Origin: Qipengyuania aurantiaca
Lineage (GTDB): Bacteria > Pseudomonadota > Alphaproteobacteria > Sphingomonadales > Sphingomonadaceae
Direction of reading: 5' to 3'
Assembly (NCBI RefSeq): GCF_019711375.1
Contig: NZ_CP081295.1
Span: 1,708,501 to 1,772,500 of the forward strand
Length of the DNA: 64,000 nucleotides
Part shown: in pieces, positions 16,531-25,890 of the stretch
How positions within the stretch are numbered: the first letter of the stretch is position 1
Layout of the letters: every line of letters starts with the position of its first letter
Notes under the pieces: model-generated
Told to the model about the DNA's origin: nothing
Database searches by the model: none
Seen by the model: only the letters and a program-made list of their open reading frames with translations
Position numbers and translations under genes: made by a program

Positions 16531-17964
16531 ATGCGGTATATTGCCATCTGCTGCGCGCTTGCGCTTGCGACATCGATTCCGGTCGATGGCGAAGCTCTGC
16601 GCGCGCAAGATCCCGCGATCCAGGCCGGCGACGAGCCTAGCCTCCCCGAACCGCAATCGCGCCCGCTCGCCATCGACTTTACGAACGACCCCGTCCTGGG
16701 CCTCGGCGAGGCGAAGGCCGATCCCGAAACCTTCCGGACGATCGTCGTGTCCGCGCTGGAACAAAGCCCGACCGAGCGCGAAGGCGAGGCGCGCGAAATC
16801 GCCGCCCGCGCCCGCATCGGCGAAGCCCGGAGCGGCTATTTACCCACGATCGACGTCGGCGTGTCGGCCTTCAAGACGATCGAGCGCAACTTCTCGAACG
16901 ATCCCTTCAACCTGATCGAACGCTCGCGTCCGCGCGAAAGGATCGACTTCACCTTCTCGGTCGCGCAGCCGCTGATCGACTTCGGCCGGACCGACGGGCA
17001 GGTTCGCTCCGCCGCGGCCATGCTGCGCGCAGCCGGCTACGAGCGGCAGGCCCGCGCAGGCGAGGTTGCCGGAGACATTGTCGTCACTTGGACGCAGGTT
17101 TTCGGGTACCAGGCGCTGGTCCGGCTGATCGAAGGCTTTGTCGCCGCTCAGGACGGGCTGGAAGCGTCTGTCGAAACGCGGATTGAACGCGGCGTTTCGG
17201 CAGAGGGTGATCGCGCCCGCGTTGCCAGCCTGCGCTCGCAGGGGCTTGTGCAGCTGGCCCAGGCCCGGCGCCAGCTTGCCAGCGCGGAAGCCCGGTTCGA
17301 ACAGTTAAGTGGCTTTACCCCGCCCGACCGGCTGCTGCGTCCGCCGGTCCTGTCGGAACTGCGCTACACGCGCGAATACGCGGTCTTCGCGGCGGAAAAT
17401 TCGCCTGCGGTCCTGAGCGCCGAGGCAGTCGCCGATGCGCGCGGCCAGGAAGCACGTGTGGCCGAAGCCGGCAAATATCCCGAGCTGAGCGCCCGCGTGG
17501 ACAATGGGCGCTACGGAATTTTCGCGGCCGACACGAACGATTACGACACGCGGGCGACCCTCAATCTCAACTGGCGGATTTTGGGCGGCGGCGTCTGGTC
17601 GCGCGCGCGCGCTGCCGATGCCGAAGCGCTGGCAGCCGACGCTGTCGCCGACCGCATCCGCGAAGAGGCGCGCCGGGACGCCGCGATCGCGTGGTCCGAC
17701 GTGCGGGCGATCGAGGAACAGGTCGCCGCGCTCGAAGCGGCCTACAAGGCGGCGCGTCAATCGCGCGACATCGTCGTCACCCGCTTCGGCGCGCTGCGCG
17801 GTACCGTCTTCGATGTCGCCGATGCTCAGAACGCCTATCTCAACGCAGCGAGCGCCTATATCCGCGCGCTGACCGAACTGGACCAGGCACGCTACGTGCT
17901 GCTCTTGCGCACCGGGCGTCTGCTCGACGTGCTCGAAATCGAGGAAGAAGAGGTGCCGCTGTGA
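16531..17964 (+). CDS. TolC-family outer-membrane channel of a type I secretion system
   Basis: Forms the outer-membrane exit duct for the ABC exporter encoded next. The 477-residue protein has a signal peptide (YIAICCALALATSIPVDG) and two long coiled-coil repeats typical of outer-membrane efflux proteins (ARIGEARSGYLPTIDVGV; ALAADAVADRIREEARRDAA), with TVFDVADAQNAYLNAASAYI near the end. ATG 16531 follows an AT-rich intergenic stretch and matches the signal peptide. Its stop overlaps the GTG of the exporter gene (GTGA), so the three export genes form one operon. Confidence 0.92.
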   Translation: MRYIAICCALALATSIPVDGEALRAQDPAIQAGDEPSLPEPQSRPLAIDFTNDPVLGLGEAKADPETFRTIVVSALEQSPTEREGEAREIAARARIGEARSGYLPTIDVGVSAFKTIERNFSNDPFNLIERSRPRERIDFTFSVAQPLIDFGRTDGQVRSAAAMLRAAGYERQARAGEVAGDIVVTWTQVFGYQALVRLIEGFVAAQDGLEASVETRIERGVSAEGDRARVASLRSQGLVQLAQARRQLASAEARFEQLSGFTPPDRLLRPPVLSELRYTREYAVFAAENSPAVLSAEAVADARGQEARVAEAGKYPELSARVDNGRYGIFAADTNDYDTRATLNLNWRILGGGVWSRARAADAEALAADAVADRIREEARRDAAIAWSDVRAIEEQVAALEAAYKAARQSRDIVVTRFGALRGTVFDVADAQNAYLNAASAYIRALTELDQARYVLLLRTGRLLDVLEIEEEEVPL

Positions 17965-19691
17965 GCGATATGTCGCTCGTCCAAATCCCGCAGAAACGGA
18001 TCGCCGACTGGCTCGCCGATCCGATCAAGCGCAACTGGCGGACCTATTCCAAGGTCGCCGTGGCCGCGGTGCTGATCAACCTGTTCGGCCTCGCCAGTGC
18101 GCTCTTCACCATGACGGTGTACGACCGCGTCGTGCCCAACGCGGCTTATGGCTCGTTGCTGGCGCTTTCGATCGGCCTCGGCATCATCCTGCTGTTCGAC
18201 TTCGTCCTCAAGCTGCTGCGCGCCTATTTCGTCGACTTCGCCGGTGCCAAGATCGACGAGGAAATCGGCGAGGACGTGTTTGCGCGCCTCACCGCCATGC
18301 GGCTGGAACTGCGACAGGGGTCGACCGGCGCGCTGACCGGCATGATGCGCGAGCTGGAAACCATTCGCGACTTCTTCGCCTCGGCGACACTGGTGGCGGT
18401 GGTGGACGTGCCCTTCATCCTCATCACGCTGGCCGTGGTGGCCATGATCGGCGGCTGGGTGGTCGCCGTTCCGGCTGCCATGGTGCCGCTGGTAATCCTC
18501 GTCGGCCTCGCCGCGCAGCCTGCGCTGCAACGCATTGCGGCGACGACCATGGGCCAGGGCCTCGCCAAGCAATCGGTGCTGATCGAGACCGTCGGTAGCA
18601 TCGAGCATGTGAAGGTCGCCGGCGCCGACCGCATGCTCAAGCGTCGCTGGAAAGAGGCAGTTCGCGAGCACGCGCACAGCAATCTGCGCCAGCGCCTGAT
18701 CTCCTCGGTCGGGACGACCTTCGCCACCAGTGCGGGTATGATAAGCTATGCCGGCGTGGTCATCGTTGGCGTGTTCCTCGTGGCCGACAACGAATTGACA
18801 CTCGGCGGCCTCATCGCGTGTTCGATCCTCGCGGGTCGCGCCATCGCGCCGCTGGCGCAGATTTCGCAGCTGGTCGGCCGCATCACCGCTACGCGCACAG
18901 CCTACCGTCATGTCCGCCAGCTGATGGATCAGCCGGTTGAAGGGCCGGAAAGCGAGCCGCTCGAAATGGGCGCGACCGCTGGCGCCATCGAACTTCGCGG
19001 CGTGACCTTCGCCTATCCGGGTGGTTCGGCTCCGGCACTCGACAATGTGAACATGAAGATCGAGCCCGGCCAGAAGGTCGCGCTGCTCGGCCGTGTGGGT
19101 TCGGGCAAGTCGACCATCGCGCGTATGATGCTCGGCCTTTACCCGCCGCAGGAAGGCATGGTGCTGGTGGATGGCGTCGACCTTGCCCAGTTCGACCCCT
19201 ATTCGATGCGCGCCCAGATCGGTTCGGTGCTGCAGGAGCCGGCGCTGTTTTCCGGCTCGATCCGCGAGAACATCGTTCTTGAACGACCCTATATCGACGA
19301 TGAGGAAATGCTGCGCGCCAGCCGTGTTTCGGGGACCGACCTCTTCGTTTCGCGGATTTCCAACGGCTATGATCTTAAGCTGGTCGACCGCGGTGAAGGG
19401 CTTTCGGGAGGGCAGCGCCAGTCGATCGCCATCGCCCGCGCGCTGGCGGGCAAGCCGCGCATCGTGGTGATGGACGAACCGTCGAGCGCGATGGACGCGC
19501 AGACCGAGGCCGATCTCATCAACCGTCTCAAGGACGAGCTGAAGGACCGTACGTTGGTCGTGGTGACGCATCGCCAGCCGCTGCTGCAGCTGGTCGACCG
19601 CATCATCATCATGGACCGCGGGAAGGTGGTCGCAGACGGGCCGCGTGACGCCGTGCTCAAGAAGCTCGCCGAGGGGAACAAGCAGCCATGA
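17961..19691 (+). CDS. Type I secretion ABC exporter (permease/ATPase), LapB/HlyB-like
   Basis: The inner-membrane ATP-driven pump of the type I system. The 576 residues comprise a membrane domain (about 30-310) and an ATPase domain: Walker A GRVGSGKST at about 377-385, signature LSGGQ at 481-485, Walker B IVVMDEP, and a switch His in VVVTHRQP. It lacks the N-terminal C39 peptidase-like domain of many HlyB or bacteriocin exporters. The GTG start overlaps the TolC stop; an ATG nine bases on is also possible. It likely exports RTX proteins including the adjacent M10 peptidase. Confidence 0.93.
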   Translation: MSDMSLVQIPQKRIADWLADPIKRNWRTYSKVAVAAVLINLFGLASALFTMTVYDRVVPNAAYGSLLALSIGLGIILLFDFVLKLLRAYFVDFAGAKIDEEIGEDVFARLTAMRLELRQGSTGALTGMMRELETIRDFFASATLVAVVDVPFILITLAVVAMIGGWVVAVPAAMVPLVILVGLAAQPALQRIAATTMGQGLAKQSVLIETVGSIEHVKVAGADRMLKRRWKEAVREHAHSNLRQRLISSVGTTFATSAGMISYAGVVIVGVFLVADNELTLGGLIACSILAGRAIAPLAQISQLVGRITATRTAYRHVRQLMDQPVEGPESEPLEMGATAGAIELRGVTFAYPGGSAPALDNVNMKIEPGQKVALLGRVGSGKSTIARMMLGLYPPQEGMVLVDGVDLAQFDPYSMRAQIGSVLQEPALFSGSIRENIVLERPYIDDEEMLRASRVSGTDLFVSRISNGYDLKLVDRGEGLSGGQRQSIAIARALAGKPRIVVMDEPSSAMDAQTEADLINRLKDELKDRTLVVVTHRQPLLQLVDRIIIMDRGKVVADGPRDAVLKKLAEGNKQP

Positions 19692-21043
19692 ACTCGCTTG
19701 CCGAACACCAGGGCGACCAGCCGATCGTGATCGAGGAAGAGCCGCACGAGCGCCACCTCGAGGATTTCGTCGACGATATCGAGCCGGGCAAGGCTTCGAA
19801 ATTCCTCTTCTGGGGCATCGTCGCCTTCTTCGTGCTCATCATCGGCTGGGCCGCATGGGCCGAGATCGACCGCACAGTGCGCGGCATGGGCCGGGTGATT
19901 GCGGCCAGCGAATTGCAGGTCGTCTCCAGCCTCGAAGGGGGCGTTCTTGAGGAAATCCTCGTGCGTCCGGGCGATGAGGTCACGGCGGGCCAGCCCTTGC
20001 TGCGCCTCGACCCGACGGAAACCGGCGCGAGCCTCGGCAGCACCGAGGCGACCGCGCAGGCGCTCGACATGAAGGTCGCGCGCCTCACCGCGGAAGTGAC
20101 GGGACGTTCGCCGCGTTATCCCGCTCCGGCCGATGAAGAAGCCGCGCGCCAGCTCGAAATCGAAAAAGCGCTCTACGCCTCGCGTCAGGCGAACCTGCGC
20201 AGCGCCCTATCGGCAGGGCAGGCGCAGTTGCAGCGCTCGCGCCAAAGCGTCGCCGAGGCCGAGGCTGCCATTGCGACACGCCAAAGCCAGCTCACGCGCG
20301 CGGAAACCGAGCTTTCGGCGGTTCGCCCGCTGGTCGAGGACGGCATCGAACCGCGTCTAACGCTCACCCGCGCTGAAGCGGAAGCCTCGGGGGCGCGCAG
20401 CGATCTTGCCGGCGCGCGCGCTACGCTCGGCCGGGCGCAGGCGCAGGTCGCCGAAGCCGGCGCCAATCTCTCGCGTATCCGGCAGGACTGGCGCGAACAG
20501 GCGGCGAGCGAACTGGCAGCAGCGCAAGCGGAATACGAAGCCCGCGCGAGCACGCTGCCCGCCCTGCAAGAGCGGTTCCAGCGCACCACCTTGCGCGCTC
20601 CCGTGGGCGGCAAGGTCAGCCGTGTGCTCGTCACGACCCGCGGCAGCGCGGTCAATCCGGGCGAGCCGCTGGTCGAACTGGTCGCGCAGGAAGACAGTCT
20701 TCTTGTCGAGGCGCGCGTGTCTCCGCAGGATATCGGCAATGTGCGGATCGGGCAGAAGGCCAAGGTCGGCATTACCGCCTACGACCAGACGGTCTATGGC
20801 GCGCTGGAAGGCGAGGTATCGACCATATCGCCGGACTCGATCCAGGACCCGCAATCGGGCGAGATCTACTACCTCGTGCGCGTCACTACGCAGCAGAGCG
20901 CGATCCAAGGCCCCAACGGGCAGGAGCTCGCGATCGGCCCCGGCATGATCGCCGATGTCAGCCTGCTCGGCGACAAGCGCACCGTCCTGCAATACATCCT
21001 GACCCCGATCACGCGCCTGAGCGAGACGGCGTTCAGGGAGTAA
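19688..21043 (+). CDS. HlyD-family membrane fusion protein of type I secretion
   Basis: Bridges the exporter and TolC across the periplasm. The 451 residues have a cytoplasmic N-terminal tail, one membrane helix (LFWGIVAFFVLIIGWAAW), a long coiled-coil hairpin rich in Ala, Glu and Arg (about 125-300), then the lipoyl and beta-barrel region with TTLRAPVGGKVSRVLV and PGEPLVELVAQED, typical of HlyD/PrtE-type adaptors. It overlaps the exporter gene by four bases (ATGA). The substrate gene follows after 116 bp. Confidence 0.93.
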   Translation: MNSLAEHQGDQPIVIEEEPHERHLEDFVDDIEPGKASKFLFWGIVAFFVLIIGWAAWAEIDRTVRGMGRVIAASELQVVSSLEGGVLEEILVRPGDEVTAGQPLLRLDPTETGASLGSTEATAQALDMKVARLTAEVTGRSPRYPAPADEEAARQLEIEKALYASRQANLRSALSAGQAQLQRSRQSVAEAEAAIATRQSQLTRAETELSAVRPLVEDGIEPRLTLTRAEAEASGARSDLAGARATLGRAQAQVAEAGANLSRIRQDWREQAASELAAAQAEYEARASTLPALQERFQRTTLRAPVGGKVSRVLVTTRGSAVNPGEPLVELVAQEDSLLVEARVSPQDIGNVRIGQKAKVGITAYDQTVYGALEGEVSTISPDSIQDPQSGEIYYLVRVTTQQSAIQGPNGQELAIGPGMIADVSLLGDKRTVLQYILTPITRLSETAFRE

Positions 21044-21159
21044 GCCGAGCCGGGCCGCAGAAGTTAATCTCAACGCAAGGCCTGCGCTGTATAGAAACCC
21101 GAGGTGGATGCGCCGGAGGGGCTGCATCACCCTCGATAACAATTTGAGTAGGGGTCTGC

Positions 21160-23346
21160 ATGATTGTGGTTGAAGAGGGGTGCGGCTGCTGCACCTGCCG
21201 TTCGGACAGCAACGATCTGGTCGCCAAGCACCTGAACCTCGCATCGTTCAGCGAAGCGGCGGTTTTTGCGGCCTCGGTGACGGTGAATGCGGCTGAGGGT
21301 GACATTCCGGGTGATGTCACGACGACGGCTACCATCGCGATCGGCGAGAGCGTGACCGGCGAGCTCGAAGTGCTCGGCGATACCGACTGGTTCCGCATTG
21401 ACCTGGTCGAAGGCCAGACCGTTTCGATCTCACTTTCGGGCAGCGGCGTCAGCCCAGTTTCCGACACGTATTTGCGCATCTTCGGTTCGGGCGGCGGTCT
21501 ACTTGCAACCAATGACGACGGCGGCGACGGCCTCAATTCGCTGCTGCGGTTCACCGCGAACACGACCGGGACCTATTTCATCGAAGCCGATTCGTGGAAT
21601 GGCCAGAGCACAGGCGAATACACGCTCACCGTGACCGAAGCGGCGCCCCTCGAAATCTACTCGCTCGACGAGATCGCCGCACAGCTGACCAGCGGCTACT
21701 GGGGCGGCGACGAGCGCGCCTATTCCGCGCCAACGATTTTCTACGAGTTCGTTGGCCTCAGCGCGGGCGAGGAAGCGCTTGCCCTGGCTGCCATGCAATA
21801 CTGGTCCAGCGTTGCCGACATCAAATTCTCGCCGACCTATGACGGCGCCTTTCCAGCCACGCTGACGTTCCAGAACATGGAATCGGGCGCGTGGTCGGAA
21901 TCTTCGGTTCAATATTGGGACGGCACGATCACCACTTCGATCGTGAACGTCAGCGCCAACTGGTTCGCCCAGAACGGCTCGACGCTGAACAGCTACAGCT
22001 ACCAGACCTATCTGCACGAGCTCGGCCATGCGCTTGGTCTGGGACATGCCGGCAATTACAACGGCGACGCCAGCTTCGCAACCGACGCGCTCTATCTGAA
22101 CGACAGCTGGGCGACGACGGTCATGAGCTATTTCGACCAGCGCGATAACAGCTATTTCTCGCAGCAGGGCTTCACCCTCGCCTATATCGGAACGCCGATG
22201 CTGGCCGATATCGTGGCGATCCAGAACCTTTATGGGGTGCGCGAAACCCGTACGGGCGATAACACCTACGGGTTCAACGGCGTGGGCATACAGGACGTGT
22301 TCGACGCAAACCTCTATCCCAACATCGCATACACGATCTGGGATAGCGGTGGCCACGACACGCTGGATTACAGCGGCTTTACAGCGGACCAGTGGATCGA
22401 TTTGCGTGCCGAATATTATTCCAACATTGGCGGCAATACGGGCAATGTCGCGATCGCTCGAGGCGTTGTGATCGAGGACGCGAAGGGCGGGCCGGGTGCA
22501 GACACCCTCGTTGGAAACGATGTGTCCAATGCTTTATGGGGTCTTGATGGCAACGACAACATAGATGGCGGCGGAGCTTGGGATCTCCTGTGGGGGGGCG
22601 AGGGCGACGATTACCTTGTCGGCAACTTTGGAAATGACACCATCCGGGGTGGCATAGGAAACGATACTTTGAGAGGTGGCGCTAGCTGGGACAACCTTTT
22701 TGGCGGTCCCGGTAATGATACATTGCATGGCGGTAATGGTCGCGACAAACTTTACGGCGATTCTGGGGACGATACACTCCAAGGCGGCTCAGGCGCCGAT
22801 TTACTTCGAGGGGCTGGCGGAGCTGATACGCTTTCCGGGGGCGATGGTGACGATTTAATCAAAGGGGAATGGGCGAACGATACTTTACTTGGCGGCAATG
22901 GTGATGATGTTATGTTCGGCGGCGACGGCAGCGACCGTCTTGAAGGGGGTAGCGGAAATGATATCCTAACGGGAGGAGCAGGGAACGACGTTTTCGTCTT
23001 TGCGGCCTACGGAAGCGGGAATGCCGATATCATCGACGACTTCCAGAGGGGCGATAAGATCGGCCTTGATCGCAATCAATCTTTCGGGGCGATTGATACG
23101 CTCGGCGCGCTTGATCGGTCGACTCTCGTTTACGGAACCGAAGCGAAAGATGCTGATGATCGCATTATTTACCAGTGGTCGACCGGAAAGCTGTTCTACG
23201 ATCCCGATGGTGTCGGCGGCGTTGATGCCGTTCTTTTCGCTCAGCTTGAGCCTCGAACAGACATTAGCCCCCAGTCTTTCCTAGCTTTCGGCGAAGCTGC
23301 GCCGCCAACCGATGCGCTGAACGCGGCGGATCCGATTTTTGCCTGA
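21160..23346 (+). CDS. Secreted RTX metallopeptidase, M10 serralysin-like, with PPC domain
   Basis: An extracellular zinc peptidase of 728 residues. The order is: a Cys-rich N-terminus (EEGCGCCTC), a PPC-type beta domain at about 55-160, a catalytic domain with HELGHALGLGH at 286-296 and the Met-turn VMSYF near 322, then calcium-binding nonapeptide (RTX) repeats at about 443-615, and a C-terminal segment that would hold the type I export signal. There is no Sec signal, as expected for type I substrates. It lies directly behind the tolC-ABC-hlyD operon, so it is the likely cargo. AGGGG six bases before the ATG supports this start. Confidence 0.93.
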   Translation: MIVVEEGCGCCTCRSDSNDLVAKHLNLASFSEAAVFAASVTVNAAEGDIPGDVTTTATIAIGESVTGELEVLGDTDWFRIDLVEGQTVSISLSGSGVSPVSDTYLRIFGSGGGLLATNDDGGDGLNSLLRFTANTTGTYFIEADSWNGQSTGEYTLTVTEAAPLEIYSLDEIAAQLTSGYWGGDERAYSAPTIFYEFVGLSAGEEALALAAMQYWSSVADIKFSPTYDGAFPATLTFQNMESGAWSESSVQYWDGTITTSIVNVSANWFAQNGSTLNSYSYQTYLHELGHALGLGHAGNYNGDASFATDALYLNDSWATTVMSYFDQRDNSYFSQQGFTLAYIGTPMLADIVAIQNLYGVRETRTGDNTYGFNGVGIQDVFDANLYPNIAYTIWDSGGHDTLDYSGFTADQWIDLRAEYYSNIGGNTGNVAIARGVVIEDAKGGPGADTLVGNDVSNALWGLDGNDNIDGGGAWDLLWGGEGDDYLVGNFGNDTIRGGIGNDTLRGGASWDNLFGGPGNDTLHGGNGRDKLYGDSGDDTLQGGSGADLLRGAGGADTLSGGDGDDLIKGEWANDTLLGGNGDDVMFGGDGSDRLEGGSGNDILTGGAGNDVFVFAAYGSGNADIIDDFQRGDKIGLDRNQSFGAIDTLGALDRSTLVYGTEAKDADDRIIYQWSTGKLFYDPDGVGGVDAVLFAQLEPRTDISPQSFLAFGEAAPPTDALNAADPIFA
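22486..23000 (+). repeat. RTX nonapeptide repeat block of the M10 peptidase
   Basis: About 18-19 imperfect 27-bp units encode GGxGxDxLx-type nonapeptides (for example GGPGNDTLH, GGNGRDKLY). They bind calcium and fold into a parallel beta-roll outside the cell. The block is AT-richer than the catalytic part of the gene. Confidence 0.85.
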
Positions 23347-23351
23347 TTCTC

Positions 23352-23373
23352 GCGCGCCCATTGATGGGCGCGC
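23352..23373 (+). terminator. Terminator hairpin after the M10 peptidase
   Basis: GCGCGCCCA and TGGGCGCGC form a nine-bp GC-rich stem with a TTGA loop, six bases after the stop codon. The T-run behind it is short (TTT at 23378), so it may be only partly Rho-independent. Confidence 0.65.
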
Positions 23374-23409
23374 TGCGTTTAGACCTAGGCAGTGCTACCT
23401 TCGAAAGGA

Positions 23410-25467
23410 ATGCATGCGATCCACTTTCTTACTCGCCCTATGCTTCGAATGCCGATTGCATTTGCTGTGGCTAGCCTGCCGATAGGCGCCGCAATCGCGC
23501 AAGATAGTGACAATCCTCCGTCTAGGGAGATGTCGACCGAACCTGCGATCATCGTTACCGGCTCCGCTCTTGAGAATACACTCTCGAAGCCTGTTTATGC
23601 GATGCGATCGCTCGATCAGGCCGCCTTAACGAAAACGCCTTCGGGCAGAATAGAAGATGCGCTCGCATCGGTTGCCGGCTTCCAGCAATTCCGCCGGTCG
23701 GACAGCCGGTCCTCCAATCCCAGCGCGCAGGGAGCCACGCTGCGCGCACTCGGCGGAAACGCCACCAGCCGGGCGCTCGTTTTGCTCGACGGCGTACCGA
23801 TGGCCGACCCCTTTTTCGGCTATATACCTTTTTCCGCGATAGCTCCCGAACGGTTGTCGAGCGCGCAGGTCACGCGCGGAGGCGGGGCCGGTCCTTTCGG
23901 CGCCGGAGCCCTGGCCGGCACGATAGAGCTGTCGAGCGCGTCAGCCGACGAGCTTGGTCCTTTCGGCGCGCAGGTCTACGCCAACGATCGCGGTGGTACC
24001 GAGAGCGGAGCGCACTTGGCGGGCAATCTTGGCGCCGGTTTCGCTATCCTTTCGGGACGCTGGGATCGTGGGCCCGGCTTTTATACGACACCCGTGGCAG
24101 ACCGCGTAGACGCAAGCGCCCGCGCCGCTTACGACAGCTGGTCTTTGCAGGCTCGCGGTGTCGCCCCACTGGCCCCAAATATCGAGTTGCAGGCCCGGGG
24201 ACTGATCTACGACGATCGCCGGACCTTGCGATTTGACGGGGCGGACAGTTCGAGCACCGGCCAGGACGCCAGCCTGCGGCTTATCGCGCGTGGGGATTGG
24301 CAGGTCGATGCGCTGGCCTATGTGCAGGCGCGCAACTTTACCAATGTGGTCGTCAGTTCGACCCGCTTCGTGCCGGTCCTCGACCAGCGCAGCACGCCTT
24401 CGACCGGACTGGGCGGCAAGATCGAAATCCGACCACCCTTGGGCGAACGCCACATCCTGCGTGCGGGCGCGGACTTCCGCCGTAGCGAGGGCGATTTGTC
24501 CGAGGTGGCGCTGAGCGCCTTTACCGGGGCTGTGCGCGAGCGTCGCAGCGCCGGCGGCACGAACACCGACCTCGGTCTTTTCGTGGAGCAGGATTTCCTC
24601 GCCGGGCCGCTGACGCTCACCGCCGGCGCGCGCTTGGATCGCTTTACTATTCGGGACGGTTATTACGAAGCGCGCGATCCCGATGGCGGCCTTGTCGAGC
24701 GTAACCGTTTCGAGGACCGCAGCGGCTGGGAAAGCAGTTTCCGCGGCGGCGCGGCTTATGATGTCGGCGGCGGTCTTTCGTTGCGAGCCGCGGCCTACAT
24801 GGGGCTACGCCTGCCAACGCTCAACGAACTCTACCGCCCCTTTGTCGTCTTCCCGGTGACGACGCAGGCCAACGCCGCCTTGCGCAACGAACAGCTTGAA
24901 GGCTTTGAAGCGGGCGTGGATTTCGCTCCTCGCGAAGGCGTGGAATTATCCGTCACGGGCTTCGACAACCGCGTGAGGGACGCCATCGCGAACGTGACGC
25001 TCGATCCCGTTACCCGGCAGCGGCAGAATATCGAAGCGATCCACGCTCGCGGAATCGAGGCTGCCACGCGCCTCGAGTCCGGAGGATGGCGGTTCGACGG
25101 ATCGCTGTCCTATACCGATGCCGAGGCGCGCGAAGACGGCGCGGCTTTCGACGGGAACCGTCCCGCCCAGACCCCGGCATGGGCGGGTTCGGCCAGCCTG
25201 CGATACGCTTTTTCCGAAGGTGCGCTGGCCGGAGTGACGCTGCGCCATGTCGGGAGGCAGTTCGAAGACGACTTGCAAAGCGATATCCTGCCCGCCTTCA
25301 CCACGCTCGGTGCCTATGCCGAGGTGCCGCTCACCCGGCGGCTGTCGCTCGTCCTGCGCGGCGAAAACCTGACCGATGAGACGATCGTCACACGTAACCA
25401 GGCAGGTTCGATCGACCTTGGCGTGCCGCGCACGGTCTGGTTCGGCGTGAAGGTCAGTGGGCGCTAG
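23410..25467 (+). CDS. TonB-dependent receptor (siderophore/vitamin type)
   Basis: An outer-membrane receptor of about 685 residues. The signal peptide ends at GAAIAQ, followed by a TonB-box-like PAIIVTGSA. The plug has PSGRIEDALASVAGFQQFR, TLRALGGNATSRALVLLDGV and GAGPFGAGALAGTIEL. The barrel ends at PRTVWFGVKVSGR. The compact size suits receptors for metal chelates or cofactors; the ligand cannot be read from the sequence. The start is uncertain: ATG 23410 or GTG 23392, both with weak ribosome-binding sites. It is followed by the remnant of an AraC regulator. Confidence 0.85.
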   Translation: MHAIHFLTRPMLRMPIAFAVASLPIGAAIAQDSDNPPSREMSTEPAIIVTGSALENTLSKPVYAMRSLDQAALTKTPSGRIEDALASVAGFQQFRRSDSRSSNPSAQGATLRALGGNATSRALVLLDGVPMADPFFGYIPFSAIAPERLSSAQVTRGGGAGPFGAGALAGTIELSSASADELGPFGAQVYANDRGGTESGAHLAGNLGAGFAILSGRWDRGPGFYTTPVADRVDASARAAYDSWSLQARGVAPLAPNIELQARGLIYDDRRTLRFDGADSSSTGQDASLRLIARGDWQVDALAYVQARNFTNVVVSSTRFVPVLDQRSTPSTGLGGKIEIRPPLGERHILRAGADFRRSEGDLSEVALSAFTGAVRERRSAGGTNTDLGLFVEQDFLAGPLTLTAGARLDRFTIRDGYYEARDPDGGLVERNRFEDRSGWESSFRGGAAYDVGGGLSLRAAAYMGLRLPTLNELYRPFVVFPVTTQANAALRNEQLEGFEAGVDFAPREGVELSVTGFDNRVRDAIANVTLDPVTRQRQNIEAIHARGIEAATRLESGGWRFDGSLSYTDAEAREDGAAFDGNRPAQTPAWAGSASLRYAFSEGALAGVTLRHVGRQFEDDLQSDILPAFTTLGAYAEVPLTRRLSLVLRGENLTDETIVTRNQAGSIDLGVPRTVWFGVKVSGR

Positions 25468-25474
25468 GTGCGCT

Positions 25475-25552
25475 TCCCTCATCAATCACCCGCACCACTT
25501 CCGCCGCAAGCTCGGCTGCAGCCCGAGCGAATACCGCGCCCGTTCCTCGTGA
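25475..25552 (+). pseudogene. C-terminal remnant of an AraC/XylS-family regulator
   Basis: This frame translates as SLINHPHHFRRKLGCSPSEY and then RARSS before a TGA stop, which matches the end of the second helix-turn-helix of AraC-family proteins (...HFxRxFRRxxGxSPSxYR). Nothing else of the gene is left; the stop of the TonB receptor lies eight bases upstream. The full regulator was probably lost by a deletion or by insertion of the receptor gene. Confidence 0.6.
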
Positions 25553-25569
25553 TTTGATTCAAGGGAAAA

Positions 25570-25661
25570 TGGCGGAGACGGAGGGATTCGAACCCTCGAT
25601 ACCCGTTACCAGGTATGGCTCCTTAGCAGGGAGCTGGTTTCAGCCACTCACCCACGTCTCC
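25570..25661 (-). tRNA. tRNA-Ser (anticodon GCT)
   Basis: On the minus strand the acceptor stem GGAGACG pairs with CGTCTCC, with G73 and encoded CCA. The anticodon loop in CTCCCTGCTAAGGAG gives GCT for AGC/AGT codons. A long variable arm (CATACCTGGTAACGGGTAT) is present, as expected for serine tRNA. The T arm is GAGGG-TTCGAAT-CCCTC. Confidence 0.95.
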
Positions 25662-25890
25662 GCATCGCTGGCCATCGGCTGCGAGGGGCGCGCTATAGCC
25701 AGCACTTGGGCACCCTTCAAGGAAGAAATCGGGCGCTTTCCAATTCAGTCCACCGAGCGCCCCTGAGACTCGTTTCGGCGCGTTTCGGATTCGGTTCATC
25801 GCCCTTTCATTGCGCGGGTGCTCGAATGGGATTCTGTTTGCGGTGCAGCGCCCTGCGCGCCTGCCCCCGACGCCGGACAAAGGGATCGAA

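Noticed and set aside
22486..23000. CRISPR-like spacing of short repeats
   Set aside because: The 27-bp period encodes RTX nonapeptides in frame with the peptidase; units are imperfect and there are no unique spacers.
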